A stretch of 64,000 bases of DNA from Lacihabitans sp. CS3-21 (GTDB lineage Bacteria; Bacteroidota; Bacteroidia; Cytophagales; Spirosomataceae). The stretch's first letter is position 1, and every line of letters begins with the position of its first letter. The DNA lies in NCBI RefSeq assembly GCF_024343675.1, contig NZ_RJUD01000097.1, positions 62,001-126,000 on the forward strand, read 5' to 3'. This document shows, in pieces, positions 8,512-17,367 of this stretch. Position numbers and translations under genes: made by a program. The notes under the pieces are model-generated. The model made no database searches. It worked only from the letters and a program-made list of their open reading frames with translations, and had not been told where the DNA came from.

Positions 8512-9671
8512 AATAGCTTAACCCTCTTACTTTGAATCACCCAAACAATGCCCAACGTAGCAATAAACCCAAAGGCAATAGAAAGAGTAGTGGCTTTTGA
8601 GATAAAACCTATTAAAACGGGACCAAATAGAAATCCTCCCATGGCAAATGTGTTCATGATGGCCAAACCCGATCCTTTGGCCATGTTTGGGACTCTCGAC
8701 GCACTGGCGTAAAGTATGGGTGCTCCGCATGAAACTCCCGCTCCAACAAGTGCAAAACTTATTATTGCTGAAAAAGTATAGGGTAGTGTTACCACAACCA
8801 ATATGCCTATTATACTCAATATTCCACCGTAGAAAAGAATTTTGTTGGCTCCGAATCTCGGTATTATTTTGTCACCAATTAATCTTCCCAAAGCCATAAA
8901 AAGGGAGTAACCAGCCATGCCCCAGCCCTCAAAATAAGTGGATGTTTTCACTACGTCTCTCATGAAAACTGCTGACCAGTCGGCCATGGTTCCTTCCGTG
9001 ATGTTGACGCACAAACCGATGACGATCATCAATAAAAAACTTCCTTTGGGAAACGAAAATTTCGATTTTTCAATAATTGTCTCGTGTATTTCTTCTTTGA
9101 TCAGGAAAATATTCTTTTGGGCAAAAAGCAGTACTAAAAACAATAATGCACACACAATACTCATGTAAATGCCTGGTAATAAGCCCATGCCGCCAAACAA
9201 GCTAGAGCAAATAGACCCAAACATCAGTCCCAGGCTAAACATGCCGTGGCACGTACTCATTATTTTTATATCGAAGTGGTGTTCAATGGCCCCTACACAA
9301 GTATTCATGCCCACGTTGGTGATAGAAATGCCGCAACCACACAGAAATAAGAAAAAAGATTGGAAATAAACCGTTGGTGCGTTTAACAAAAGACTAAAAG
9401 CCAACAACATAAAGCCAATGCCATAAACAGAGGTTTTTTGCATGCCGATTTTCCTCACCAAAGTGGCCGCAACAGGATTCATGGTTAAGGCACCAAATGG
9501 CAGACTGAGCAAAAGCAACCCGAGCTGGGCATCGTCAAGGTCAAACTTGGTTTTTACAAAAGGAATAAAAGTGGCCCAATTGCCAAATAGAAGTCCGACA
9601 GAAATAAAAATTAGACCAATGGAAAAACTCTGCTTGTTACCAAAAAAATCTTTGGTGATATGAGAAAACAT
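8508..9671 (-). CDS. MFS transporter (YbjJ-like)
   Basis: A major-facilitator carrier with about 12 hydrophobic segments in 387 residues. I begin it at the ATG at 9671 (MFSHITKDF), nine codons inside the longest frame; the upstream ATG at 9698 is possible. The style, a short N-terminal cytoplasmic stretch, 'FVKTKFDLDDAQLGLLLLSLPFG' and a repeat of the same fold after residue 205, resembles the YbjJ branch of MFS proteins, whose substrate is not known. It is convergent and overlapping with the patatin gene by 4 bases. Confidence 0.87.
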   Translation of the reverse strand: MFSHITKDFFGNKQSFSIGLIFISVGLLFGNWATFIPFVKTKFDLDDAQLGLLLLSLPFGALTMNPVAATLVRKIGMQKTSVYGIGFMLLAFSLLLNAPTVYFQSFFLFLCGCGISITNVGMNTCVGAIEHHFDIKIMSTCHGMFSLGLMFGSICSSLFGGMGLLPGIYMSIVCALLFLVLLFAQKNIFLIKEEIHETIIEKSKFSFPKGSFLLMIVIGLCVNITEGTMADWSAVFMRDVVKTSTYFEGWGMAGYSLFMALGRLIGDKIIPRFGANKILFYGGILSIIGILVVVTLPYTFSAIISFALVGAGVSCGAPILYASASRVPNMAKGSGLAIMNTFAMGGFLFGPVLIGFISKATTLSIAFGFIATLGIVWVIQSKRVKLF

Positions 9672-9799
9672 AAACTGCTTTGAAGGTTCAAGATGCAATT
9701 TAACTATTTACACAACCGCTTTTTAAAATTCGTCTCAAAGAAGTCTAAACCAAGGATGAATTTATCAGAAATACCCAATAATTTTTCCAAAAATCACAA

Positions 9800-10252
9800 T
9801 TAAGATTTCTTTTCGTATTTTTTTGGAGCATACAGAAAACCAAAAGCCTCTGCACCCTCTTTGGTGTGCGTTTTGTGGTGAACATAGTGGGCATACATGA
9901 TGCGTTTCATGTATTTACTTTTAGTTGCAAACTTGAATTTTAGCCTTCGGTGTACTATTAAATCGTGGAAAATAAAATAGAAAAGCCCGTAAAGAGTAAT
10001 GCCTAAACCGATGTGAAAGAGATACCAATATTCCACATTTAAATCTCCGAAAACTATACAAAAGATGGCTATTGGAGTGAAAACCAATGCGTAATAATCG
10101 TTTTTTTCAAAAAAACCTTTGTGCATATTGTGGTGGTCTTCGTGCCATGTCCAGCCAAAACCATGCATAATATATTTGTGAGCAAACCAAGCCACACCTT
10201 CCATCAAAAGAAAAACTCCTAGAACTATTCCTATTTTAATTGCTATCTCCAT
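9800..10252 (-). CDS. crtZ: beta-carotene 3-hydroxylase-like (CrtZ) di-iron membrane enzyme
   Basis: A 150-residue integral membrane protein of the fatty-acid-hydroxylase superfamily with four hydrophobic segments. The His clusters expected for the di-iron site are all visible: H25..H30 (HKYIMH), H37..H40-H41 (HEDHH), H96..H101 (HDLIVH) and H122..H125-H126 (HYVHH). Length and motif spacing fit CrtZ, which adds hydroxyl groups to the beta-ionone rings of beta-carotene to make zeaxanthin. No other carotenoid gene (crtB, crtI, crtY) is in the window, so this is an orphan here. A sterol- or fatty-acid-hydroxylase role cannot be excluded. Confidence 0.85.
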   Translation of the reverse strand: MEIAIKIGIVLGVFLLMEGVAWFAHKYIMHGFGWTWHEDHHNMHKGFFEKNDYYALVFTPIAIFCIVFGDLNVEYWYLFHIGLGITLYGLFYFIFHDLIVHRRLKFKFATKSKYMKRIMYAHYVHHKTHTKEGAEAFGFLYAPKKYEKKS

Positions 10253-10298
10253 TATCTAATTTTATCTATTTTAAAACACACTTAATCTTAAATTGTTT

Positions 10299-10326
10299 TT
10301 GGGTCTAAAATAAAAACCTATTTTTG
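10299..10326 (+). promoter_or_regulatory. complete Bacteroidota-type promoter for the PafA-like gene
   Basis: TTG (10299-10301), a 17-base spacer and TATTTTTG (10319-10326), 16 bases before the ATG at 10343. Both elements and spacing match TTG-N17-23-TAnnTTTG. Confidence 0.62.
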
Positions 10327-10342
10327 TTGAAAATTAATACAA

Positions 10343-11947
10343 ATGAATACAAAATTATTAAGTTTTTTGCTTTTGTTTTCGGCAATGGCTTTTTCACAAA
10401 AACCTAAAGTAGAAAAACCCAAATTGGTGGTCGGTATAGTAGTGGATCAAATGCGTTACGATTACCTCTATCGTTTTTACTCAAAATACGCTGCTGGTGG
10501 TTTCAAACGAATGATGAATGATGGCTACAACTGTCGAAACAATCATTACCATTATGCCTCAACTGTTACTGGTCCAGGTCATGCACATATATTTAACGGT
10601 TCATCGCCTGCCATCAGCGGTATTGTGGGCAACGAATGGTTTGAGAAAAATACGGCTGCAAGCATGTATGTCGTTGCGGATTCTACTGTAAACGTAGTTG
10701 GAACAGGGAGTGCTTCGGCAGGTAAAATGTCACCTCGAAACATGAAAGTGACCTCGATAACTGACCAACTCCGAATAGCAACGCAGTTTAAATCAAAAGT
10801 AATCGGAATTGCTTTTAAAGACAGAGGAGCTATCTTACCCGCTGGACATACAGGTTTGGCCTATTGGTACGATGCTGGTAGCGGCAACTGGATCACCAGT
10901 GACTATTATCAGAAAACTTTACCAGACTGGGTAAAGACTTTCAACGATAAAAAACTGCCTCAACAATATATCACAAAAATGTGGGAGCCCTTGCAGCCCT
11001 TGACAAATTATACAGAAACCGAAGACGATGACCAACCGTATGAGGCCACCATATCAGGTGAACCGAAAGCAGTTTTCCCGCATAAAGTTACTATGGGCAG
11101 TTTAGCCCAATCGTATTTTGGCAACGAACTCACCAAAAACTTTGCTTTGGCTGCTATTGATTCTGAAAAAATGGGAATGGGTAATGAGACTGATTTCTTA
11201 ACGGTAAGTTTTTCAACACCTGATTATACCGGCCACGCTTTTGGAGCCCAATCAAAAGAAATAGAGGATGTTTACTTGAGATTGGACAAAAACATGGAAG
11301 AGATATTACTTCATTTGGATAAAAAATTGGGAATAGGAAATTATACAGTTTTCCTTTCTGCAGACCATGGAGTGGCGGAAATTCCCGCTTTTTTAAAAAA
11401 ACACAATGTGCCAGCAGGCCTTTTTCTAGGAGGAGAATTGGAGAAAAAAGCGGAGGCTGCTTTAGTTGCGAAGTTTGGAGAAGGTAAGTATGTTATCAAT
11501 TCAGATAACTACCAGTTTTACCTAAATAAAGTTTTGTTGGGACAGAAAAACATCACGATTGACCAAGTTACAGCAGTTTTGAAAAATGAATTTGCTGCGA
11601 TTGATGGCGTTTATAATGTGATAAATCTTTCCGAAGGGGATGTGAACGAGGTTCCTTCTTATTTTAGAGACAAACTCACCAATATTTATAATCCAAAAAG
11701 AAGTGGAGAAGTGATGATTTTGGTAGAACCAGCTTGGTTTCAAGGTTATACCAAAGGCACTACCCATGGTACGATGTATGCCTATGACACCCACGTGCCT
11801 TTGTTGTTTTACGGATGGGGTATAAATAAAGGAGAGAATTTAAACAGAACGTATATTTCTGATATAGCTCCAACCATTGCGATGTTACTCAAGATTTTAG
11901 AGCCAAACGGTACTATTGGTCAGCCTGTTACGAGTGCTTTGAAATAA
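10343..11947 (+). CDS. pafA: PafA-type alkaline phosphatase
   Basis: A 534-residue periplasmic phosphomonoesterase with a signal peptide ending in 'AMAFSQ' (about residue 19). The zinc ligands and active-site residues of the PafA family can be followed: D35 in 'VVDQMRYD', nucleophile T76 in 'ASTVTGPGH', the Asn in 'FNGSSPA', the K-D-R pair in 'AFKDRGA', D and H in 'PDYTGHAFG', D-H in 'SADHGVAEIP' and the last His in 'KGTTHGTMYAYD'. PafA releases phosphate from many organic monoesters without needing phosphate starvation in some Bacteroidota. It is preceded by a full promoter and followed by a strong bidirectional terminator, so it is a single-gene unit. Confidence 0.92.
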   Translation: MNTKLLSFLLLFSAMAFSQKPKVEKPKLVVGIVVDQMRYDYLYRFYSKYAAGGFKRMMNDGYNCRNNHYHYASTVTGPGHAHIFNGSSPAISGIVGNEWFEKNTAASMYVVADSTVNVVGTGSASAGKMSPRNMKVTSITDQLRIATQFKSKVIGIAFKDRGAILPAGHTGLAYWYDAGSGNWITSDYYQKTLPDWVKTFNDKKLPQQYITKMWEPLQPLTNYTETEDDDQPYEATISGEPKAVFPHKVTMGSLAQSYFGNELTKNFALAAIDSEKMGMGNETDFLTVSFSTPDYTGHAFGAQSKEIEDVYLRLDKNMEEILLHLDKKLGIGNYTVFLSADHGVAEIPAFLKKHNVPAGLFLGGELEKKAEAALVAKFGEGKYVINSDNYQFYLNKVLLGQKNITIDQVTAVLKNEFAAIDGVYNVINLSEGDVNEVPSYFRDKLTNIYNPKRSGEVMILVEPAWFQGYTKGTTHGTMYAYDTHVPLLFYGWGINKGENLNRTYISDIAPTIAMLLKILEPNGTIGQPVTSALK

Positions 11948-11970
11948 TAGGCGAAGTTTTTAAATCATAA

Positions 11971-12002
11971 AAAAGGCTGCTCAATAAACTGAGCAGCCTT
12001 TT
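11971..12002. terminator. bidirectional terminator
   Basis: A 13-base perfect stem (AAAAGGCTGCTCA / TGAGCAGCCTTTT) with a 6-base loop, lying between the convergent pafA and M16 peptidase genes. The A and T flanks serve both directions. Confidence 0.9.
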
Positions 12003-12024
12003 CTTTACTATCTGAATCCTCTTT

Positions 12025-14829
12025 TTACTTATCTTCTGGCAAAAGAACAATTCTGATGAAATCTTCGCCGCTTAGATATTTGTTTGCCGTGGCTTTTGTA
12101 CTTTCAACTGACAGCAAATCAAGTAGTTTGTCTTCTGTTGGAATCGTCACTACTCTGTCTCCATTCTGATATTTTGCGGCCAAAGAACCCAACCAAAAAT
12201 CGTTATTTTTTAGATTAGTCTGAAAATCGAGTTTTTGTTTTGATACAAACTTTTCAATATCCACTGCATCTGCTCCGTTGGCCTTGATTTTTTCTATTTC
12301 TTTCAACGTAATGTCAATCAGCTTTTCAACATTGGCTGGCGAACAACCATAACCTATTCTGAACATATATCTTGGCATGGGCACTCTATTGGTACTTCCT
12401 CCGACATATGGTGAATAAACGCCACTTTCTTCTTCACGAAGTTTTTCGGTTAGTTTAATGTTCAGAATGTCTCCCAAGGCTCTTATTTGTAGTTCCTCAG
12501 CTTCATTTGGAGCATATTTTCCCGAATAAGTCAACAAAACTCTAGCCTTATCCTCTGTGCCTTTCTTCACAATTTTAGAGACTTTTCCAGTCGGAGGTAC
12601 TATGTTGAGGTCGCGGAAAGTCTCTTTTTTCTGTGTTCCAGGTAATCCTCCCAAGTAGGTTGCCAACAAAGGTTTGATTTTTTCGATATCAAAATTGCCA
12701 ACAAACGTAAACTCAAAATCTGAGGCGTTGTTGAATCTTTCACTGAAAATTTTCATGGCTTTTACTGGATCTACTTTGGTCATTCTTTCGGATGTCATGG
12801 GTTGAGCACGGTAAGCACCATTGCCCATTACCACTTGCACACTGTCATTGAAGACTTTTTCAGGTGTTGGCGTTTTTTCCATGTTCTGCATAAAGTCTTT
12901 CTGGTTGGCCAATGCTCCTTTGGCAGCTTCTGGGTCTAATTTATTGTTGGTAAATCTGTTATAAACCATCTGAAGGGCAGTTTCAAAGTCTTTTACTGAA
13001 GACGACCCCGAAATGGCTTCTGAAGTACCACCCACAGAGGCGTTTACTTGAGCCACTTTTCCTGACATAAACTTAGACAAAGCCGAGGCTTTTAAGTTGC
13101 CATTTCCACTGGTTGAAGCTATCATAGAACTAAACGCCGCATTCATAAAGTCGGCATCTTCGTAAAGTGAGTTTCCACCCCAACTGTTTCCTCTGAATTT
13201 TATCTCGTCGTTTTTGAAGTCAGTAGGTTTTAAATTTACTTTTAAACCATTTTCAAATACAATTTCAGTTACCCCAATTTCTTCAATTTTATTTTCAGAA
13301 ACTATTTTTCCTGGATTTGGCTTTTTCTCTACCAAGGATGTGGCCACAGCTTCGTCTACATAAGCAGTAATTTTTGAACCTGTATTGTCTAGCCAGCCTT
13401 TCAATTGTGCTTCTGTGGGTAAACTGGCTTTGTCTTTCTCAGAACCAATCAATGCCAAAACACGGTTTTCTTTGGTGATGAGCTTTTTGACAAGTGCATT
13501 TATTTCTGCTAGCTTTATGCCTTCCAAATGCTGATTGATGAATTGGTTGTCATATTCAATGTCGGTCATGACCACATCGTTTAAGAAACAACCCACCAAT
13601 TCTTCTACGAAATTCTCCGAATCCGTTTTGTCTTTTTCTTTGTATTGTTTTTCAACACCGCTTTTGTATTGCATTTTGGCTCTTTGTAGTTCACTTTCCG
13701 TAAAACCAAATTTGGAAACTCTCTCGTTTTCATCTAAAACAGTTTTCAAAGCTTTTTCTACATCCGCACCTTTGGCTACAGCAAAAACAGTAAGTGCATC
13801 TAAATTACCCAAAAACGACGAGTAGTTGCTCGAGCCAAACTGATAAGGTGGGTCGGCTTTCTGCATTAATTCCTGTAAACGTTGGCTAATCATGCTGTTA
13901 AAAAGCGAGGTCATTATGTTTTCTCTTCTATTTTCAGCCGTTATTTGTTTTTTCTCGGGTTGCAAATAATACAATTGAACCATATTGTAGGGTTGCTCTT
14001 TGTCCGTAATTACGATAGCCTCTGTGCCTCCTTTAAGTGGAACTTCGTATTTTACTCTTTCTTTTGGTTTAGCAGGGTTTTGGATTCCTCCAAAATACTT
14101 GGTAATCATTTCTTCCATTTGGGCAGGGTCAAAATCTCCAACGGCCACCACTGCTTGCAGGTTAGGTCTATACCAATCTTTATGGAATCTCTTTACTGCA
14201 TCATATGGAGCATTTTGGATAATATCATCTAAGCCAATTGGTAATCTTTGTGCATATCTTGATCCCCTAAATATCACAGGCAAAAGCTTCTCTTGAATTC
14301 TTGACTGTGCACCTTTTCTGAGTCTTGACTCTTCCAAAACTACGCCACGCTCTTTGTCAATTTCGGCGTGGTCTAAGGTGGCATATGCTGCCCATTCTGA
14401 CAATACCATCATAAATTTATCGAGCTTGGCTAAGGTGTCTGTTGGAACAGGAAGCATGTAAACGGTCTCATCAAAACTGGTGTATGCGTTAAGGTCAGCA
14501 CCAAACTGAATACCGTTTTTCTCCAAAAAATTCACCATTTCATTTTTTGGGAAATTCTTTGTGCCATTGAAATCCATGTGTTCCATAAAGTGAGCCAAAC
14601 CTCTTTGATCATCGTCTTCGAGAATAGAACCAGCTTTAATAACGAGTCTCAGTTGAGCACGATTTTTAGGTTCTACGTTTTTTCGGATATAATAAGTAAG
14701 CCCATTTTTGAGTTTACCTACTTTCACCGAAGGGTCCATCGGAAGTTTTTCTTTGAGATTGAGCTGTTGAGCGAATGTCACCTGGCACACCAACAACAGC
14801 AGGCCAAGATGGTAGATTAGTCTTTTCAT
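12025..14829 (-). CDS. M16 family zinc metallopeptidase (insulinase-like, full-length double unit)
   Basis: A 934-residue exported protease with a signal peptide (about residues 1-20, ending VTFAQ). The inverted zinc motif H80-F-M-E83-H84 and the distal Glu in 'RGVVLEESRLR' give a complete catalytic site in the N-terminal M16 unit. The C-terminal half (from about 515) is the second, inactive M16 unit that closes the chamber. This pitrilysin/PqqL-like architecture degrades peptides in the periplasm. The gene stands alone on the minus strand with a terminator on its downstream side. Confidence 0.93.
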   Translation of the reverse strand: MKRLIYHLGLLLLVCQVTFAQQLNLKEKLPMDPSVKVGKLKNGLTYYIRKNVEPKNRAQLRLVIKAGSILEDDDQRGLAHFMEHMDFNGTKNFPKNEMVNFLEKNGIQFGADLNAYTSFDETVYMLPVPTDTLAKLDKFMMVLSEWAAYATLDHAEIDKERGVVLEESRLRKGAQSRIQEKLLPVIFRGSRYAQRLPIGLDDIIQNAPYDAVKRFHKDWYRPNLQAVVAVGDFDPAQMEEMITKYFGGIQNPAKPKERVKYEVPLKGGTEAIVITDKEQPYNMVQLYYLQPEKKQITAENRRENIMTSLFNSMISQRLQELMQKADPPYQFGSSNYSSFLGNLDALTVFAVAKGADVEKALKTVLDENERVSKFGFTESELQRAKMQYKSGVEKQYKEKDKTDSENFVEELVGCFLNDVVMTDIEYDNQFINQHLEGIKLAEINALVKKLITKENRVLALIGSEKDKASLPTEAQLKGWLDNTGSKITAYVDEAVATSLVEKKPNPGKIVSENKIEEIGVTEIVFENGLKVNLKPTDFKNDEIKFRGNSWGGNSLYEDADFMNAAFSSMIASTSGNGNLKASALSKFMSGKVAQVNASVGGTSEAISGSSSVKDFETALQMVYNRFTNNKLDPEAAKGALANQKDFMQNMEKTPTPEKVFNDSVQVVMGNGAYRAQPMTSERMTKVDPVKAMKIFSERFNNASDFEFTFVGNFDIEKIKPLLATYLGGLPGTQKKETFRDLNIVPPTGKVSKIVKKGTEDKARVLLTYSGKYAPNEAEELQIRALGDILNIKLTEKLREEESGVYSPYVGGSTNRVPMPRYMFRIGYGCSPANVEKLIDITLKEIEKIKANGADAVDIEKFVSKQKLDFQTNLKNNDFWLGSLAAKYQNGDRVVTIPTEDKLLDLLSVESTKATANKYLSGEDFIRIVLLPEDK

Positions 14830-15132
14830 AAAGGATTTTTAAATTGATTAATAGAAAAAAATATGTATTGATTAATAGTAAAAATACAAATGCAATTAAA
14901 TAGATATTCGACAAAAAGCTAAATAAAATTGTAGGAACGGCTGAAAATACCATTTCAAACTAAAACGTTAGTAATTTAATAAAATTTAATGGGGATTCTA
15001 ATTTTTATTAGATTTAACAATTTTTGATTAAATTTGTAATTGAAAAACCTATTCTACAGTTTGAAATTTTAGATTCTTCCTGTTTTAGTTTAATATTAAA
15101 GAAAATTCCAAATCCTCTCGCGGGATATTTAT
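14830..15132. other. 303-base divergent intergenic region
   Basis: It separates the M16 protease (minus) from DUF4290-murA (plus) and is very AT-rich. One plus-strand TAAATTTG box lies at 15029-15036. I found no minus-strand TAnnTTTG box, no RNA gene and no credible small ORF. Confidence 0.6.
15029..15036 (+). promoter_or_regulatory. -7 box TAAATTTG for the DUF4290-murA operon
   Basis: TAnnTTTG match 96 bases before the ATG at 15133. There is no TTG at 17-23 bases upstream, so support is partial. It would leave a leader of about 90 bases. Confidence 0.42.
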
Positions 15133-15888
15133 ATGAAAGAATACGGAAGTAATGTTCAGAAACTGGTCGAGCAAATCGTATCTATTCCTGAAAAAGAAAA
15201 AAGAACTAAGCACGCCCACATTTTGGTAGAGCTCATGCGTCAGATTCATCCGCAGATGAGAGATGGAGCAGACTACAGCAAAAAACTTTGGGACGACTTG
15301 TACATCATGGCCAACTTTGATCTAGATGTCGATAGCCCATTTCCACCACCACCCAAAGAGATTTTGGGTAAAAAACCCATGCAAATACCTTATAGTCAGT
15401 CTAAACTGAAGCATAAGTTTTATGGTAGAAATCTTGAATTGTTGATAATGAAGGCCATAGTGGCTGAAACTTTCGATGAAAGAAAAGCTTTTGTGTCGTA
15501 TTTGGTTAGATTGATGAAGTCGTTTTTTCTCAACTGGAACAAAGACTCAGTGGAAACCCAAGTTTGTTTAAATCAAATCATGGAACTTTCGGGAGGGAAG
15601 CTCAAACCGGAGATAGATTTCTTGGTTGCAAATGGTATGATAGACGACGCCAATCCAAAGGACGGTAGCGGAAATAGACCAAGACCTTCTTATCAGAATT
15701 TCTCTAATCGTCCAGAAAGAGGAAATGAAAGAAGAGACCCACGTGCAGCTGGTGAAGGTAACAAAATGGGTGGATTTAATAGAAATCCCAATCAAAGGCC
15801 GAATAACCCGAATGGAGGAAATGGCAATAATAACGGCAACAACAAAAACCGTTTTAACAATAATAACAATAGAAGAAGACCTCAATAA
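15133..15888 (+). CDS. DUF4290 protein with Arg/Asn/Gly-rich tail
   Basis: A 251-residue protein. Residues 1-175 have the conserved helical pattern of DUF4290, a domain I know only from Bacteroidota; its function is unknown. The C-terminal 75 residues are low complexity and rich in Arg, Asn, Gly and Pro, ending in long Asn runs and 'RRRPQ', the kind of tail that binds RNA or drives phase separation. The start codon is five bases before murA ends up in frame-independent linkage: murA begins 5 bases after this stop, so the two genes are one operon. A role in cell-wall control is inferred from that only. Confidence 0.88.
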   Translation: MKEYGSNVQKLVEQIVSIPEKEKRTKHAHILVELMRQIHPQMRDGADYSKKLWDDLYIMANFDLDVDSPFPPPPKEILGKKPMQIPYSQSKLKHKFYGRNLELLIMKAIVAETFDERKAFVSYLVRLMKSFFLNWNKDSVETQVCLNQIMELSGGKLKPEIDFLVANGMIDDANPKDGSGNRPRPSYQNFSNRPERGNERRDPRAAGEGNKMGGFNRNPNQRPNNPNGGNGNNNGNNKNRFNNNNNRRRPQ

Positions 15889-15893
15889 TAGAT

Positions 15894-17198
15894 ATGTCGT
15901 CATTTAAAATAACAGGAGGAAGAAAATTAAAAGGGGAGCTTGTTCCCCAAGGTGCAAAAAATGAAGCATTGCAGATATTGTGTGCTGTTTTGTTGACCAA
16001 AGAGCCCGTAATTATACATAATATCCCAAACATCAGAGACGTAAATAAACTCATGGAACTCCTAGAAGACATGGGCGTTAAGCGTAGCAAAATGGGAGAG
16101 GGTGTGTATAAATTCGAAGCTGACGATGTCAAGTTTGAATACTTCGAAACGCAAGAATATAAAAATAAGGCCGCAGAACTTAGAGGCTCTGTGATGCTAC
16201 TTGGACCTATGTTGGGTCGATTTGGAAGAGGAAAAGCTCCAAAACCAGGCGGTGACAAAATAGGTAGAAGGCCATTGGATACGCATTTTATCGGTTTTCA
16301 GAAACTAGGGGCTGAATTTTCGTACGATCCAGGCGATTCTTTCTATTCTATTGATGGTTCAAAAATGAAAGGCTCCTACATTTGGATGGAAGAGATTTCT
16401 GTAACAGGTACTGCGAATGTTTTGATGGCTGCTGTACTTACCGAAGGTACTACCACCATATATAATGCAGCTTGTGAGCCGTATTTGCAGCAATTATGCA
16501 AAATGCTCAACAGTATGGGTGCTAAAATATCCGGTGTGGGTTCTAATCTTTTGACCATCAAAGGCGTAAAAGAACTTCATGGATGTGAACACACGATGTT
16601 GCCAGACATGATTGAGATTGGAAGTTTTATTGGTTTAGCAGCCATGACCGGTTCAGAGATAACCATTAAAAACTGTAGAATCCCTGAGCTTGGAATCATA
16701 CCGGATACCTTCAGGAAGTTAGGTATTGAAATGGAATTCAGAGGAGATGATATTCATATTCCAGCTCAAAGCAATTATAAAATAAGTACGCTGATAGATG
16801 GCTCAATATTAACGGTTTATGATGCTCCTTGGCCAGGTTTTACACCTGACTTGATTTCAATTATTTTGGTAACGGCCATTCAAGCAAAAGGTACTGTATT
16901 GATTCACCAAAAAATGTTTGAATCCAGATTGTTCTTTACGGATAAATTGATAGATATGGGTGCTCAGATTATACTTTGTGACCCACACAGAGCCACAGTT
17001 ATTGGCTTGGATAGACAATATAATCTCAGAGGGATCAGAATGACCTCTCCAGATATTCGTGCCGGAGTTGCCTTGTTGATTGCTGCTCTTTCTGCTGATG
17101 GAACGAGTATTATTGATAACATTGAACAGATTGATAGAGGTTACCAAAATATCGACGCCCGCCTAAATGCCATTGGTGCTGAGATAGTTAGGGTATAG
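15894..17198 (+). CDS. murA: UDP-N-acetylglucosamine 1-carboxyvinyltransferase
   Basis: The first committed enzyme of peptidoglycan synthesis, transferring enolpyruvate from PEP to UDP-GlcNAc in the cytoplasm. At 434 residues it is slightly longer than E. coli MurA (419). K22-N23 in 'GAKNEAL' is the conserved substrate-binding pair. The active-site loop reads 'KPGGDKIGRRPLDTH', so the catalytic Cys of E. coli (Cys115) is replaced by D121 (codon 16254-16256). The same Cys-to-Asp exchange in Mycobacterium tuberculosis and Chlamydia MurA makes the enzyme insensitive to fosfomycin. The second EPSP-synthase lobe closes normally. It is cotranscribed with DUF4290 and ends at a short terminator. Confidence 0.96.
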   Translation: MSSFKITGGRKLKGELVPQGAKNEALQILCAVLLTKEPVIIHNIPNIRDVNKLMELLEDMGVKRSKMGEGVYKFEADDVKFEYFETQEYKNKAAELRGSVMLLGPMLGRFGRGKAPKPGGDKIGRRPLDTHFIGFQKLGAEFSYDPGDSFYSIDGSKMKGSYIWMEEISVTGTANVLMAAVLTEGTTTIYNAACEPYLQQLCKMLNSMGAKISGVGSNLLTIKGVKELHGCEHTMLPDMIEIGSFIGLAAMTGSEITIKNCRIPELGIIPDTFRKLGIEMEFRGDDIHIPAQSNYKISTLIDGSILTVYDAPWPGFTPDLISIILVTAIQAKGTVLIHQKMFESRLFFTDKLIDMGAQIILCDPHRATVIGLDRQYNLRGIRMTSPDIRAGVALLIAALSADGTSIIDNIEQIDRGYQNIDARLNAIGAEIVRV

Positions 17199-17226
17199 TT
17201 TTTGACTTGAAGAAATTTGATTTTAT

Positions 17227-17250
17227 AGCCATCTTTTGATGGCTTTTTTT
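17227..17250 (+). terminator. terminator after murA
   Basis: A 7-base stem (AGCCATC / GATGGCT) with a TTTT loop and a following T run, 28 bases after the murA stop. Confidence 0.8.
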
Positions 17251-17314
17251 GATTTACTGGGGTGGTAAAGAAACCGTAAAAGCTTCACATGACCACAATC
17301 TGAATATTTAGCCG

Positions 17315-17322
17315 TACCTTTG
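17315..17322 (+). promoter_or_regulatory. -7 box TACCTTTG for the DEAD-box helicase gene
   Basis: A clean TAnnTTTG box 45 bases before the ATG at 17368 and just behind the murA terminator. A start at 17320 would lie inside this box, so the shorter protein is favoured. No TTG at the usual spacing. Confidence 0.5.
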
Positions 17323-17367
17323 CGTTTTAATCGAAGTACCGAAACTGGTATTTCAAAATACCAATTT

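Noticed and set aside
12025-14829. Open frames on the plus strand inside the M16 gene (e.g. 13535-13825, 13882-14232)
   Set aside because: They lie antisense to a complete, motif-bearing protease gene and have no family likeness or control signals of their own.
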